From NCBI GenBank assembly GCA_035995425.1, contig DASYKM010000095.1, positions 6,372 through 70,371 on the forward strand: a DNA stretch of 64,000 bases, given 5' to 3'. The stretch comes from CADEED01 sp035995425 (GTDB lineage: Bacteria; Pseudomonadota; Gammaproteobacteria; Steroidobacterales; Steroidobacteraceae). The notes beneath the pieces were generated by a model, which ran no database searches, was not told where the DNA came from, and worked only from the letters and a program-made list of their open reading frames with translations. Below, in pieces: positions 17,278-27,400 of the stretch; positions within the stretch are counted from its first letter, which is position 1; each line of letters starts with the position of its first letter. The translations under genes were made by a program, and so were the position numbers.

Positions 17278-17712
17278 TTATCGGGTGCCGGGCGCCCGAC
17301 TCTCCCGGTTGGTTACCGAACGCAGCGCATCGCCGAGGCTGATCCGCCGCCGCAGCACCTTCAGCAGCTTGTTCGCGGTCACGGGCTTGACTAGATAACG
17401 TTCGAACCCGGCGGCGCGCGCCACCTCACGACCTGGATGCTCGATGCTGTCGGTGAGAGCGATGAGGCGCGTGGCTCGCAAGTCCGCGTGCTGCTGCAGG
17501 AGCTTTGCGACGTCGTAGGCGCTGCGGTCAGGCAGCTCGATGTCGAGAAATACGATGTCCGGCGGAAATTCCGTGGCAACCACCACCGCGTCCGCGGCGC
17601 GATGAACCATGCGTACTTCGTATGGCCCGGCCGCCTCGAGCATGGCCGCCAGGGATTCCGCAAATCCGACGTCATCATCGACGATGAGAATGCGCGGCAG
17701 TGTTTCGCTCAT
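17278..17712 (-). CDS. Single-domain response regulator
   Basis: A 144-residue receiver domain and nothing else. Start chosen at MSETLPRILIVDDDVGF, where the ATG overlaps the upstream kinase stop (ATGA, 17709-17712). The acidic pair (D-D-D, about 12-14), phospho-acceptor D57 in VFLDIELP, T/S in L-T-D-S and Lys in YLVKPV are all present. With no output domain it must act by protein contact or as a phosphate relay. Coupling to the sensorless kinase just upstream makes that kinase the likely partner. Confidence 0.9.
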   Translation of the reverse strand: MSETLPRILIVDDDVGFAESLAAMLEAAGPYEVRMVHRAADAVVVATEFPPDIVFLDIELPDRSAYDVAKLLQQHADLRATRLIALTDSIEHPGREVARAAGFERYLVKPVTANKLLKVLRRRISLGDALRSVTNRESRAPGTR

Positions 17713-18509
17713 CTCGCTGTCGTGGTCGCGGAGAGCGGGTCCGCTTGCGCCCAAGGCCCGGGCAACAGCACGGTGAACTCACTACCGAGTCCCAGGCCCG
17801 CGCTCGCCGCTTGCACGCTGCCGCCGTGCAGCTCGACGAGCTCGCGCACCACGCCAAGGCCGATGCCGCTGCCGCCTTCGGCGCACGGAGCCGCGGCGTC
17901 CGCCTGCGAAAACATGTCGAAGACTCGCGGCAGCACCGTCGGCGCGATGCCGATACCCGAGTCGCGGATGGAGATGCTCACGCACAGGTCGAGCCGGCGC
18001 ATAGTCAGCACGATCTCGCCGCCGTCGGGCGTGTATTTGGCGGCGTTGATCAGGAGGTTCGAGAACACCTGTTCCAGTCGCGAAACGTCGGCATGCACCC
18101 AGATCGCTTCGGCGGGCAAGGTCATGACCAGGCGATGACCTCGCTGCGCCAGATCCGCGGCGATGTCGTTGACGGCGAATTCGACGATGGTGCGCAGATC
18201 GAAGTGCGTGAGGTGCAACACCTTGCTGCGCGCGTCCTGGTGCGCGGCATCGAGAAGATCCTCGATGTGTCGGTTCATCTGACCGACATGGCGTTCGATG
18301 AGGACGCGAGCGCTGTCGACACCACCGGGGCCGACGCTCATGCGCAGCAGTCGTGCGGCATTGCGCACCACGCCCAGTGAGTTGCGCAGCTCGTGGGAAA
18401 TGATCGCGATCTCGTCGGCCCGCGCATCGATCGTGACCGAAGGCAGCACGATGCCAGGCGCGCGCAGGGCATCATGGGCATTGGCGAGCGAGGTCACGAG
18501 TAAGGGCAT
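17709..18509 (-). CDS. Soluble sensor histidine kinase
   Basis: A 266-residue kinase: HisKA dimerisation helix with ISHELRNSLGVVRNAARLL (phospho-His H39) and a HATPase domain with NLLINAAKYTPDGG, DSGIGIAP, VFDMFSQAD, GSGIGLGVVRELVELHGG. There is no transmembrane or recognisable sensor domain, only about 30 N-terminal residues. The ATG at 18509 has an excellent GGGAGGA ribosome site; a TTG at 18536 would add nine residues. It is followed by a coupled receiver-only protein. It is paralogous in layout to the kinase at 19569-20396: each sits divergent from a Crp-like regulator. Confidence 0.9.
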   Translation of the reverse strand: MPLLVTSLANAHDALRAPGIVLPSVTIDARADEIAIISHELRNSLGVVRNAARLLRMSVGPGGVDSARVLIERHVGQMNRHIEDLLDAAHQDARSKVLHLTHFDLRTIVEFAVNDIAADLAQRGHRLVMTLPAEAIWVHADVSRLEQVFSNLLINAAKYTPDGGEIVLTMRRLDLCVSISIRDSGIGIAPTVLPRVFDMFSQADAAAPCAEGGSGIGLGVVRELVELHGGSVQAASAGLGLGSEFTVLLPGPWAQADPLSATTTAR

Positions 18510-18532
18510 ACGGTCCTCCCGGACAGGAAATC

Positions 18533-18772
18533 TCAAACTCGCCCGCCGAAGGGCAGCCGCCGGCGCGCGGCGAGCGAGATCACGGCGAGCAAAGCCAGGA
18601 TTACGCTCAGCGCCATCCAGGGCCAGGAACTTGCGGCTTCGGGAAGGGCGACGCCGCGTTCAACGACAGTGGCAACGGCCGGAGGTGTGAGCGCATTCGC
18701 TTGCGCCAGCGCACCCGCGGCGCTCCAGGCTCCGACCGGCCACAGCATCCCTTGCTTAGTGTTCCAGCGCAT
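18533..18772 (-). CDS. Small hypothetical membrane protein, 79 aa
   Basis: A 79-residue protein with a weakly hydrophobic N-terminus and a C-terminal transmembrane helix followed by basic residues (SSWPWMALSVILALLAVISL then A-A-R-R-R). The P-E-A-A plus helix plus Arg cluster resembles the tripartite C-terminal sorting signals of the exosortase type, but the match is loose. It lies 23 bp before the kinase ATG and is probably co-transcribed with it. A small membrane sensor or partner for the soluble kinase is possible but is inference only. Confidence 0.45.
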   Translation of the reverse strand: MRWNTKQGMLWPVGAWSAAGALAQANALTPPAVATVVERGVALPEAASSWPWMALSVILALLAVISLAARRRLPFGGRV

Positions 18773-18895
18773 CGGACAAAGACTACGCTCTCGTCAGCGC
18801 CCTGTCTGTGCGTCATCGAACACAGTGCGATTAGTTTGAGGAGCTATGAGCGGTAGCGCACACAGATGCGAGCAAGAGGCATACACTCCTAACAA

Positions 18896-19627
18896 ATGTC
18901 TCCCGCACCGAATCCACGCGACAATCACATCCTCGATGCTCTGCCGCCGCTGGAACGCGAACGGTTGTTCCCGCACCTGAAACTGGTACCCATGCCTCTC
19001 GGCATGGTGATTTATGAATCCGGCGCGGCCTTGCGCCATATCTACTTCCCAACCAATTCAATCGTCTCGCTGCTCTATGTCATGCAGGACGGATCTTCGG
19101 CGGAGATCGCCGTGGTCGGCAACGAAGGCGCGATCGGCGTGGCGTTGTTCATGGGCGGGGAAACCACGCCGAGCCGCGCCATCGTGCAGAGCGCCGGTCA
19201 CGCATATCGCCTCACCGGCAACCGGTTGAAGCAGGAGTTCAGCCGTCACGGCGAAATGCTCCATATATTGCTGCGTTACACGCAATCGCTGATCACGCAG
19301 ATGGCGCAGACCGCGGTGTGCAACCGGCACCACTCGCTCGATCAACAGTTGTGCCGCTGGCTGTTGCTGTCCATGGACCGGCTCGCGGGGAATGAGTTGC
19401 AGATGACGCAAGAGCTCATCGCCAACATGCTCGGCGTTCGCCGCGAAGGTGTTACCGAAGCCGCGGGAAAACTGCAGCGGCTGGGTGTCATCAAGTACGT
19501 GCGCGGCAAGATCACCGTGCTCGATCGCCCGCACCTCGAGCGCCTATCGTGCGAGTGCTACGCGGTGGTCAAACGGGAGACGGATCGCCTGCTGTCTCCG
19601 CATCAGATGCTTCGCAAGGTAGTCTGA
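18896..19627 (+). CDS. Crp/Fnr-family transcriptional regulator (copy 1)
   Basis: A 243-residue regulator: a cyclic-nucleotide-binding-type beta barrel (RHIYFPTNSIVSLLYVMQDG, IAVVGNEGAIGVALFMGG) followed by a winged helix-turn-helix (ELIANMLGVRREGVTEAAGK). The barrel lacks the usual cAMP phosphate-binding R-S/T pair and has the G-N-E-G pattern of a distinct subgroup, so the ligand is unknown. No Fnr-type N-terminal Fe-S cysteines. Its 3' end overlaps the convergent kinase gene by 59 bp, and its start is divergent from the 79-residue gene and kinase upstream. Closely related in design to the copy at 20517-21311. Confidence 0.9.
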   Translation: MSPAPNPRDNHILDALPPLERERLFPHLKLVPMPLGMVIYESGAALRHIYFPTNSIVSLLYVMQDGSSAEIAVVGNEGAIGVALFMGGETTPSRAIVQSAGHAYRLTGNRLKQEFSRHGEMLHILLRYTQSLITQMAQTAVCNRHHSLDQQLCRWLLLSMDRLAGNELQMTQELIANMLGVRREGVTEAAGKLQRLGVIKYVRGKITVLDRPHLERLSCECYAVVKRETDRLLSPHQMLRKVV

Positions 19628-20396
19628 CCGTAAACACGCTGCCCCGGCCCGGTCCGTCGCTGGCGGCCGTGACCGTGCCGTCATGTGCTTCGATCAGGTG
19701 ACGCGCCAGGTAGAGTCCCAGGCCGAGTCCCGGCTCGACGCGCGCGCCCTGCGCTGACTGCACGAACAATCCGAAAATCTTCTCGAGCTCCGCCGGCGGG
19801 ATTCCAATGCCCGTGTCGCTCACGACGACGACGACCTCGGCACCTTCGCGCTGCGCCCGCACATGCACGTGCCCCTGCTTGTCGGTGTACTTGCTGGCGT
19901 TGCTGATGATGTTGTGCAGGGCCTGCCCGAGACGCAGCACGTCCATGTTCAGGTAGATAGGTTGCGGCGATATGCTGACCAGCAGCGTGTGGCCGCGCTC
20001 GGTCGCGGTGGGGCCGGCGGATTCGATCGCGCATTCCACGAGCTCGGTGAGCGGCGCGCGCACGCGCCGCAGCTCCAGGGCGCCGAACTGCGTGCGTGAC
20101 ACGTCGACCAGATCGCCGATCAGGCGATGCATCGCCAGGGCCTGCCGCTCGATGATCTCGGCCGCGCGCAGCACGGTAGCCGCATCTGGCGCCTCCTGCC
20201 GCAGCAGCGCCGCGGCGTTGCGGATGGGCATGAGCGGGTGACGCAGCTCATGCGCGACGATCGCGATGATCTGTTCGTGGGTGCCGTCGGAGACGTCAGC
20301 GGCGGTTCGCGTCAATGCAATCACCCGTTCGATGCGCTCTGGAGGGCCGCATGGTGCGGTGGAAATCAACGCGTCTCTGTACGTTGCCGCACACAA
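19569..20396 (-). CDS. Soluble sensor histidine kinase (second copy)
   Basis: A 275-residue kinase with VAHELRHPLMPIRNAAALLR (phospho-His H49) and an ATPase domain NIISNASKYTDKQG, DTGIGIPP, LGLGLYLARHLIEAHDG, GRGSVFTVRLP. Like the kinase at 17709 it has no membrane or sensor domain, only a 40-residue leader. The start is a TTG at 20396, the only reasonable one before the H-box, so the exact N-terminus is uncertain. It overlaps the Crp-like gene at its 3' end by 59 bp, so antisense transcription between them is likely. It is divergent from the second Crp-like gene across a 120-bp gap with a strong dyad. Confidence 0.85.
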   Translation of the reverse strand: MCAATYRDALISTAPCGPPERIERVIALTRTAADVSDGTHEQIIAIVAHELRHPLMPIRNAAALLRQEAPDAATVLRAAEIIERQALAMHRLIGDLVDVSRTQFGALELRRVRAPLTELVECAIESAGPTATERGHTLLVSISPQPIYLNMDVLRLGQALHNIISNASKYTDKQGHVHVRAQREGAEVVVVVSDTGIGIPPAELEKIFGLFVQSAQGARVEPGLGLGLYLARHLIEAHDGTVTAASDGPGRGSVFTVRLPCEASDAETAGDPSPV

Positions 20397-20426
20397 TCAG
20401 CGGCCCCAGCGTGGCATTTGACGCGA

Positions 20427-20458
20427 TTCCGCTCCGTTCGCTGACGAACAGAGCGGAA
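20427..20458. promoter_or_regulatory. Inverted repeat between divergent kinase and Crp-like genes
   Basis: TTCCGCTC (20427-20434) pairs with GAGCGGAA (20451-20458), and inside it GTTCG pairs with CGAAC around a CTGA loop, with one mismatch between the two stems. It lies in the only intergenic gap shared by the two divergent genes, so it is a candidate operator or leader hairpin. Function is inferred from position and symmetry only. Confidence 0.4.
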
Positions 20459-20516
20459 CTGCCCCCCAAGTCATGCTCGGCACCCCGAAACTCCCGGTCC
20501 GCCGGTTGGAATTCAA

Positions 20517-21311
20517 GTGACGACAAGCAAACGCGCGCCCGCCGACAACCTGCTGTTTACGGCATTGCCGGAAGGTGCGCGACGTCAACTCACCGGAGAT
20601 CGCGCCCCTGTCGATCTGCGGTTCTCCGAGACCCTGAATGAGCCCGGCGAGCGAATTCGACATGTGTACTTCCCGATCGACGGCTTCATCTCGCTGATCA
20701 CGCCCGGCACGGAGCGCGCGCAGCTCGAGATCGGCCTGGTTGGCAACGAAGGCATGCTCGGTGTGCCGTTGCTGCTCGGCATCAACGTGTCGCCGCTGCG
20801 CGCGCTGGTGCAGGGAGCGGGCCACGCCTGGCGAGTGGATGCCGCCACGTTCCTGCAAACGCTCGAGAGCAATCCCGGCATGCGCACGGCCCTCAATCGC
20901 TATGTTTATGTGTTCATGGCGCAGCTCATGCAGACGGCGACGTGCACGCGGTTCCACCTGGTGGAAGCACGCTTGGCACGCTGGCTGCTGATGACCCGCG
21001 ACCGCGCCCACGCCAACCAGTTTCACGTCACGCACGAATTCCTGGCGTACATGCTGGGAGTGCGTCGCGTCGGTGTCACCAGCGCCGCGAGCGCGCTGCA
21101 GCGTCGCAAACTCATTCGCTACAGTCGCGGCGACGTTGCCGTTCTGGATGTCCGCGGCCTCGAGCGCGCGGCGTGTGCGTGTTATGCGATCGACAAGAAA
21201 ATCTACGGGCAAATTCTCGGCAAGAAAGCGCGTGAGCCGCGAATGAAATCCGAGCCCACCGCGGGCGTGGCAACCGCCGCCGCGCAAATCGTCACCACCG
21301 TCTCCTGTTAA
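20517..21311 (+). CDS. Crp/Fnr-family transcriptional regulator (copy 2)
   Basis: A 264-residue relative of the regulator at 18896, with the same landmarks: RHVYFPIDGFISLITPG, IGLVGNEGMLGVPLLLG, a long dimerisation helix, and helix-turn-helix EFLAYMLGVRRVGVTSAASA. Start GTG at 20517. It carries a C-terminal extension of about 30 residues after IDKKIYGQILGK that copy 1 lacks. The barrel again lacks a recognisable cAMP pocket. It is divergent from the kinase at 20396; together they repeat the kinase/Crp arrangement seen a few kilobases earlier. Target genes unknown. Confidence 0.9.
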   Translation: MTTSKRAPADNLLFTALPEGARRQLTGDRAPVDLRFSETLNEPGERIRHVYFPIDGFISLITPGTERAQLEIGLVGNEGMLGVPLLLGINVSPLRALVQGAGHAWRVDAATFLQTLESNPGMRTALNRYVYVFMAQLMQTATCTRFHLVEARLARWLLMTRDRAHANQFHVTHEFLAYMLGVRRVGVTSAASALQRRKLIRYSRGDVAVLDVRGLERAACACYAIDKKIYGQILGKKAREPRMKSEPTAGVATAAAQIVTTVSC

Positions 21312-21430
21312 ACTAGCCGCCTCGCCGCGTAAGCGCAGTCCGACAGCGCCATGAGTCGTGAAGACATGGCGCCCGGGCCGCCGAATTCGCGTAATGCTCA
21401 AAGGCGACTACTTTTCAGGCCGGCGGATTC

Positions 21431-24400
21431 TTGCATCCATTTCTCAGCGAAATCATTGAACACCTCACGCCCGGGACGCACTGGAGCGACGACCAGATCC
21501 TGCGCGAGGAGATCTTCAGCATCGAGCGGCTCGAGCAGCACGCCCGCACGCTGGCGGCCGCGCAAACCGTAGGTTCGATTCCCGGCTTCGGCCGTTCGCT
21601 CGCGACGCGGCTGCGCGCCAATGAAAAGGTGCTGCTGGCGGCCTACCGTTCGATCGCCAAGGCCGTCGACGAAGGCCGCGGCATCACGCCCGCCGCCGAG
21701 TGGGTGCTCGACAACTACCACGTGGTCGAGGAGCAGATCCGCGAGATTCGCGAAGATCTGCCGCCGCAGTTCTATCGTCAGCTGCCAAAGCTGGTCTCCG
21801 GGCCCTTCACCGGCTTTCCGCGCGTTTTCGGCATCGCCTGGGCGTTCGTCGCGCATACCGACAGCCGCTTCGACCCCGAGACATTGCGCCGCTTCGTGCG
21901 CGCCTATCAAAGTGTCGAGCCGCTCACCATCGGCGAGCTCTGGGCGGTGGCCATCACGCTGCGCATCGTGCTGGTGGAAAACCTGCGGCGCGTCGCGCAG
22001 CGCATCGTCGCCAGCCGCTTCGCGCGCCAGAACGCGGACGTGGTCGCCGATCGCCTGCTGGGCGTGAATGGCCAGAAGGTGGACCCGGAAGCGCTGCGCT
22101 CGTGGCGCACGAGGTCGAACGCGCTCGCGCCGGCGTTCGCCGTGCAGCTGGTTCATCGGCTGCGCGACCAGGACCCGAAGGTGACCCCGGCGCTGCTCTT
22201 GCTCGAGCAGGAGCTCAAGGAGCACGAGACCAGCTCCGAGCAACTGCTGCAGGAAGAACACCTGCGCCAGGGAGCCTCGAACGTCACGGTGCGCAACATC
22301 ATCACCAGCATGCGCCTGATGTCGGACGTCGACTGGGCGGAGTTTTTCGAAAGCGTTAGCCTGGTCGATGAGGCGCTGAACACCTCGGCCGATTTCGCCG
22401 CCATGGATTTCGCGACGCGCAACCTCTATCGCAACGCCATCGAAGAGCTGGGCCGCGGCTCGAAGGTCTCCGAGCTCGGAATAGCGCAGGGGGTGCTGGC
22501 CATCGCGGCCGCGGCCACCACCACGCGCGAACGCGACCCCGGCTTCCACCTGATAGCCGAAGGCCGCCGCAAGTTCGAACGCTCCATCGAATTCCACGCG
22601 TCGTGGCGCGACTGGCCGAGTCGCATCGCCTTCACGGTGGGCGCGCGCGACTACGTCGCCGCGATCGCCTTCACCTCGGCGCTGATCCTGTCGATTCCCG
22701 TGTCCATGCTGCAGCAGGCCGGCATCCAGGGCGGCATGCTCTGGTTGTTAGGCCTGCTCGGTGCCATCCCGGCGGTCGACATGGCGGTCGCCCTCATCAA
22801 TCGCGCGGTCACGCGCGGGGTCGGCGCCAGCCGCCTGCCGGGCCTCGCGCTGCGCGAAGGTGTCCCGGAAGAACTGCGCACGCTCATCGCCATGCCGGTC
22901 ATGCTGAGCTCGCGCGCCGCGGTCGAGCAGCACCTGCACAACCTCGAGATCCACTACCTCGCCTCGCCCGACGAGCAACTGCACTTCGCGCTGTTGTCGG
23001 ACTGGTCGGATGCGACCGCCGAGTTCACCGCGACCGACGACCCGCTGCTCGACATCGCCGTGCTCGGCGTCGCGCGCCTCAATCGGCGTTACGGTCCGGC
23101 GGCGGGTGGCGAGCGCTTCCTGCTGCTGCATCGCAAGCGCATCTGGTGCGAGAGCGAGCAGCGATGGATGGGCTGGGAACGCAAGCGCGGCAAGCTGCAG
23201 GAGCTCAATCGCCTGCTGCGCGGCGCCACCGACACGAGCTATGTGACCACCACCGGCCGCACGCCGTGGGTACCCGACGGCGTGCGCTATGTGGTCACGC
23301 TCGATGGCGACACGCGTCTGCCGCGCGAGGCGCCTCGCCGCCTCATCGGCAAGATGGCGCACCCGCTCAATCGCCCGCGCTTCGACGCGAAGCTCGGTCG
23401 CGTGGTCGAGGGATATTCGATCCTGCAGCCGCGCGTCGCGTTCTCACTGCCGGTGAGCTCCGAGGCCACGCCGTTCCAGCGTGCATTCTCCGGCGCCGCC
23501 GGTGTCGATCCGTACGCCGCGGCGGTCTCCGACGTCTACCAGGACTTGTTAGGCGAAGGGTCGTTCGCCGGCAAGGGCATCTACGACGTGGACGCGTTCG
23601 AGGCGGCGCTGGCCGGCCGCGTACCCGAGAGCACGCTGCTGAGCCACGATCTGTTCGAGGGCATCTTCGCGCGCGCCGGGCTCGCCTCCGACGTCGAAGT
23701 GGTCGAGGATTTCCCGTCGCGCTACGACGTCGCATCGCTGCGCCAGCATCGCTGGGTGCGCGGCGACTGGCAGCTGCTGCCGTGGATCTTCGGCCGGCGT
23801 GACGTGGGCGCGGAAGCGCACGGCCGCGGGCACAGCCGCCTGCCGCTCATCGGCCTGTGGAAAATGCTCGACAACCTGCGGCGTTCGCTGTCGGCGCCCG
23901 CCAGCCTTGCGGCGCTGGTGATCAGCTGGGACTTGCCGGTTTCGATAGCGCTACCCTGGTGCGGCTTCATCCTGCTGGCGCTTGGGCTTCCAACACTGCT
24001 GCCGCTGTTCGCGGCGATCCTGCCGCGGCGTTCCACCGTCACGCTGCGCAGCCATCTGCGCGCGCTGCGCCTCGACATCGGCGTGGCGCTGGCGCAGACC
24101 GGCCTGCTCATCAGCATGATCGGCTACCAGGCCTGGCTCATGGGCGACGCCATCGGCCGCGCGCTGTGGCGCATGTTCGTGAGCCACCGCCACCTGCTCG
24201 AATGGGTTCCCGCCGACCTGCTGTCGAGCGCGCGCTCCGACCTCGCCAGCTTCTACCGGCGCATGGGCCGCAGCGTCTTGCTGACGATCTTCACGGCGGC
24301 GATCGCCGCGGCCCTGAGCGGCGGCAAACTACCGGTCATCGCCATGCCCTTTCTGCTGCTGTGGCTGGCGGCGCCGCTGATCGCCTGGCGCGTCAGCCGC

Positions 24401-27400
24401 ACCCCGCCGGCGGTCGCGAAGTCGGACCTGTCGAGCGACGACCAGCGCGAGCTGCGCCTGATCGCGCGCCGCACCTGGCGCTTCTTCGAAAGCTTCGTGG
24501 CCGCGGAAGACAATCACCTGCCGCCCGACAACTTCCAGGAAGACCCGGTCGGCGTGGTCGCCCACCGCACCTCGCCCACCAACATCGGCCTCTATCTACT
24601 GTCGACGGTGGCGGCGCGCGACTTCGGCTGGTGCGGCCTGCGCGACGCCCTCGATCGCATCGAGGCGACGCTCGGCACCATGGTGCGCATGCAGAAGTAT
24701 CGCGGCCACCTGTTCAACTGGTACGACACGCGCGATCTGAAACCGCTCGAGCCGCGCTATGTGTCGTCGGTCGACTCGGGCAATCTCGCCGCGCACCTGA
24801 TCACGCTCGCGGGAGCATTTCGCGAGTGGCAGAAGAACCCCGCGCCACCGGCCTCGGCGGTCGACGGCCTCGCCGACACGCTCGACCTGGCGCGCGAAGC
24901 CCTGCGCGGATTTCGTTTCTCGCCGGGACAAACGATCACCCAGGGGCTGCTCGAAACCGCCTTCAGCGATCTCGAAACCAGCCTGCGCCCGCGCACCATG
25001 CCGCTCGATCCGCAGACCGACGACCTGCGCGAAGCCGCCGAGCGCGCCTCCACGCTGGTCGACATGGTGCGCACGCTGGCCAGCGAGAGCGACGCCGAGC
25101 GCAGTGCCGACCTCGTGTATTGGGTCGAGGCCACGCGCCGCACCATCGACAGCTGGCGCAGCGATCTGCTGGCACGCGACCCGGCGGGTTTCATGGTCGA
25201 GCATCTCGAATCGCTGGCGAACATCGCGCAGCAACTCGCCGCCGCCATGGAGTTCGGCTTCCTGCTCGACACGCAACGCAAGCTCCTGTCGATCGGCTAT
25301 CGCGCCACCGATGGCACGCTCGACAACAGTTGTTACGACCTGCTCGCTTCCGAAGCGCGCCTCGCGAGCTTCGTTGCCATCGCCAAGGGTGACATTCCGG
25401 CGCGTCACTGGTTCAGGCTCGGCCGCACGGTGACGCCGATCGGCGCCGGCGCGGCGCTGGTGTCCTGGTCGGGTTCGATGTTCGAGTACCTGATGCCGGA
25501 CCTGGTGCTGCGTGCGCCGGGCGGCAGTTTGTTAGCCCAGACCAGCCGGCTCATCGTGAAACGGCAGATCGCCTACGGCGCGGAGCTCGAGCTGCCCTGG
25601 GGCGTCTCGGAGTCGGCGTACAACGCGCGCGATCTCGAGCTCACCTATCAATATTCCAACTTCGGCGTCCCGGGTCTCGGCCTCAAGCGCGGTCTCTCCG
25701 AGAACAAGGTGGTGGCGCCGTACGCCACCGGCCTCGCCGCCATGATCGACGGCGAGGCGGCGCTCGCCAACTACATCGCGCTGAAAGAGCTTGGTGCCCG
25801 CGGCCGCTATGGCTTCTACGAAGCCGTGGATTTCACCGCCAGCCGCGTTCCCGAAGACAGCACCCAGGCCATCGTGCGCGCGTACATGGCCCATCACCAG
25901 GGCATGAGCATCGTCGGCATCGCCAACGCGCTGCTCGATGGACGCATGCGCGACCGCTTTCACTCCGACGTGTCGGTGCTGGCCACCGAGTTGCTGCTGC
26001 AGGAACGCACGCCGCGCGACGTCTCGGTGGCGCATCCGCGCGCCGAGGAAGTGGGCACGGCGGCGCGCGTCGCCGACCTGCAGGTCCCGCAGGTGCGCCG
26101 CATCCGCAGTCCGCACGATTCCGTGCCGCAGACGCACCTGCTCTCGAACGGACGCTATGCGGTGATGGTCACCGCCGCGGGCTCGGGCTACAGCCGCTGG
26201 AACGACCTCGCGATCACGCGCTGGCGCGAAGATGCGACGCGCGACGACACCGGCAGCTACCTGCTGCTGCGCGATGTCGAAACGGGGCGCGTGTGGTCGG
26301 CCGGGTACCAACCCACCGCCTATCAACCCGGCGCCTACGACGTGAGCTTCACCGAAGACCGCGCCGAGATCATCCGCCTCGACGGCGACATCGTCACCAC
26401 GCTCGAGGTACAGGTGTCCTCGCAGGACGATGCGGAAGTGCGTCATCTTTCGTTGACGAACGGCTCGATGCGCACGCGCGAAATCGAAGTCACTTCGTAT
26501 GCCGAGCTGGTGCTGGCGCCGCAGTTGACGGACGAGGCACACCCGGCGTTCTCCAAGATGTTCGTGCGCACTGAATTCGTGCCGCGCCTCGGCGTGCTGC
26601 TGGCGAACCGCCGGCGGCGCGCGCCCGATGAACCGGAAGTCTGGGCCTCGCATCACGCGGTGGTGGAAGGCGTGGCCGTGGGTACCCCTGAGTTCGAAAC
26701 CGATCGTGCGAAATTCGTCGGCCGCAACCGCGAGCTGCGCGCGCCGCTCGCCATGCTCGCGGGCCGCACGTTGTCAGGCACAACCGGCACCGTGCTCGAC
26801 GCGGTGTTCGCGCTGCGTTACCGACTGCAGATTCCCGCCGGCGGCACCGCGCGCATCTCGTTCTGGACCTGCGTCGCCTCGAGCCGCGCGCAATTGCTCG
26901 ACGTCGCCGACAAGCATCGCGATGCCAACGCGCGAATACGCGCCGCCACGCTCGCCTGGACGCAGGCGCAGGTGCAGTTGCGTCATTTCGGCATGGACGC
27001 TTCGCAGGCAAACCTGTTTCAACAGCTCGCGGGTCACATCCTGTTCGCCAATCCCGCCGCACGCGCCTCCGGCGACAACATCCGGCGCGGCTCCGGTGGC
27101 CCGGCCGGGCTGTGGTCGCAGGGAATCTCGGGCGATTTGCCCATCGTGTTGCTGCGCGTCGACGACGTGGACGATCTCGTGCTGGTCCGCCAACTACTGC
27201 AAGCGCACGAATACTGGGGCATCAAGCGCCTCTCGGTGGATCTCGTCATCCTCAACGAACGCGGCGCCTCGTACATCCAGGACCTGCAGATGGCGCTCGA
27301 AGCCGCGGTGCGAACCAGCCTCGCGCGGCCGCGCATCGCCGGCACCGACACCCGCGGCAAGGTGTTCGTGCTGCGAACCGACCTCATCACTTCGGAATCG

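Noticed and set aside
18533..18772. PEP-CTERM-type sorting signal on the 79-residue protein
   Set aside because: The motif is loose (P-E-A rather than P-E-P), and no exosortase gene is in the window.
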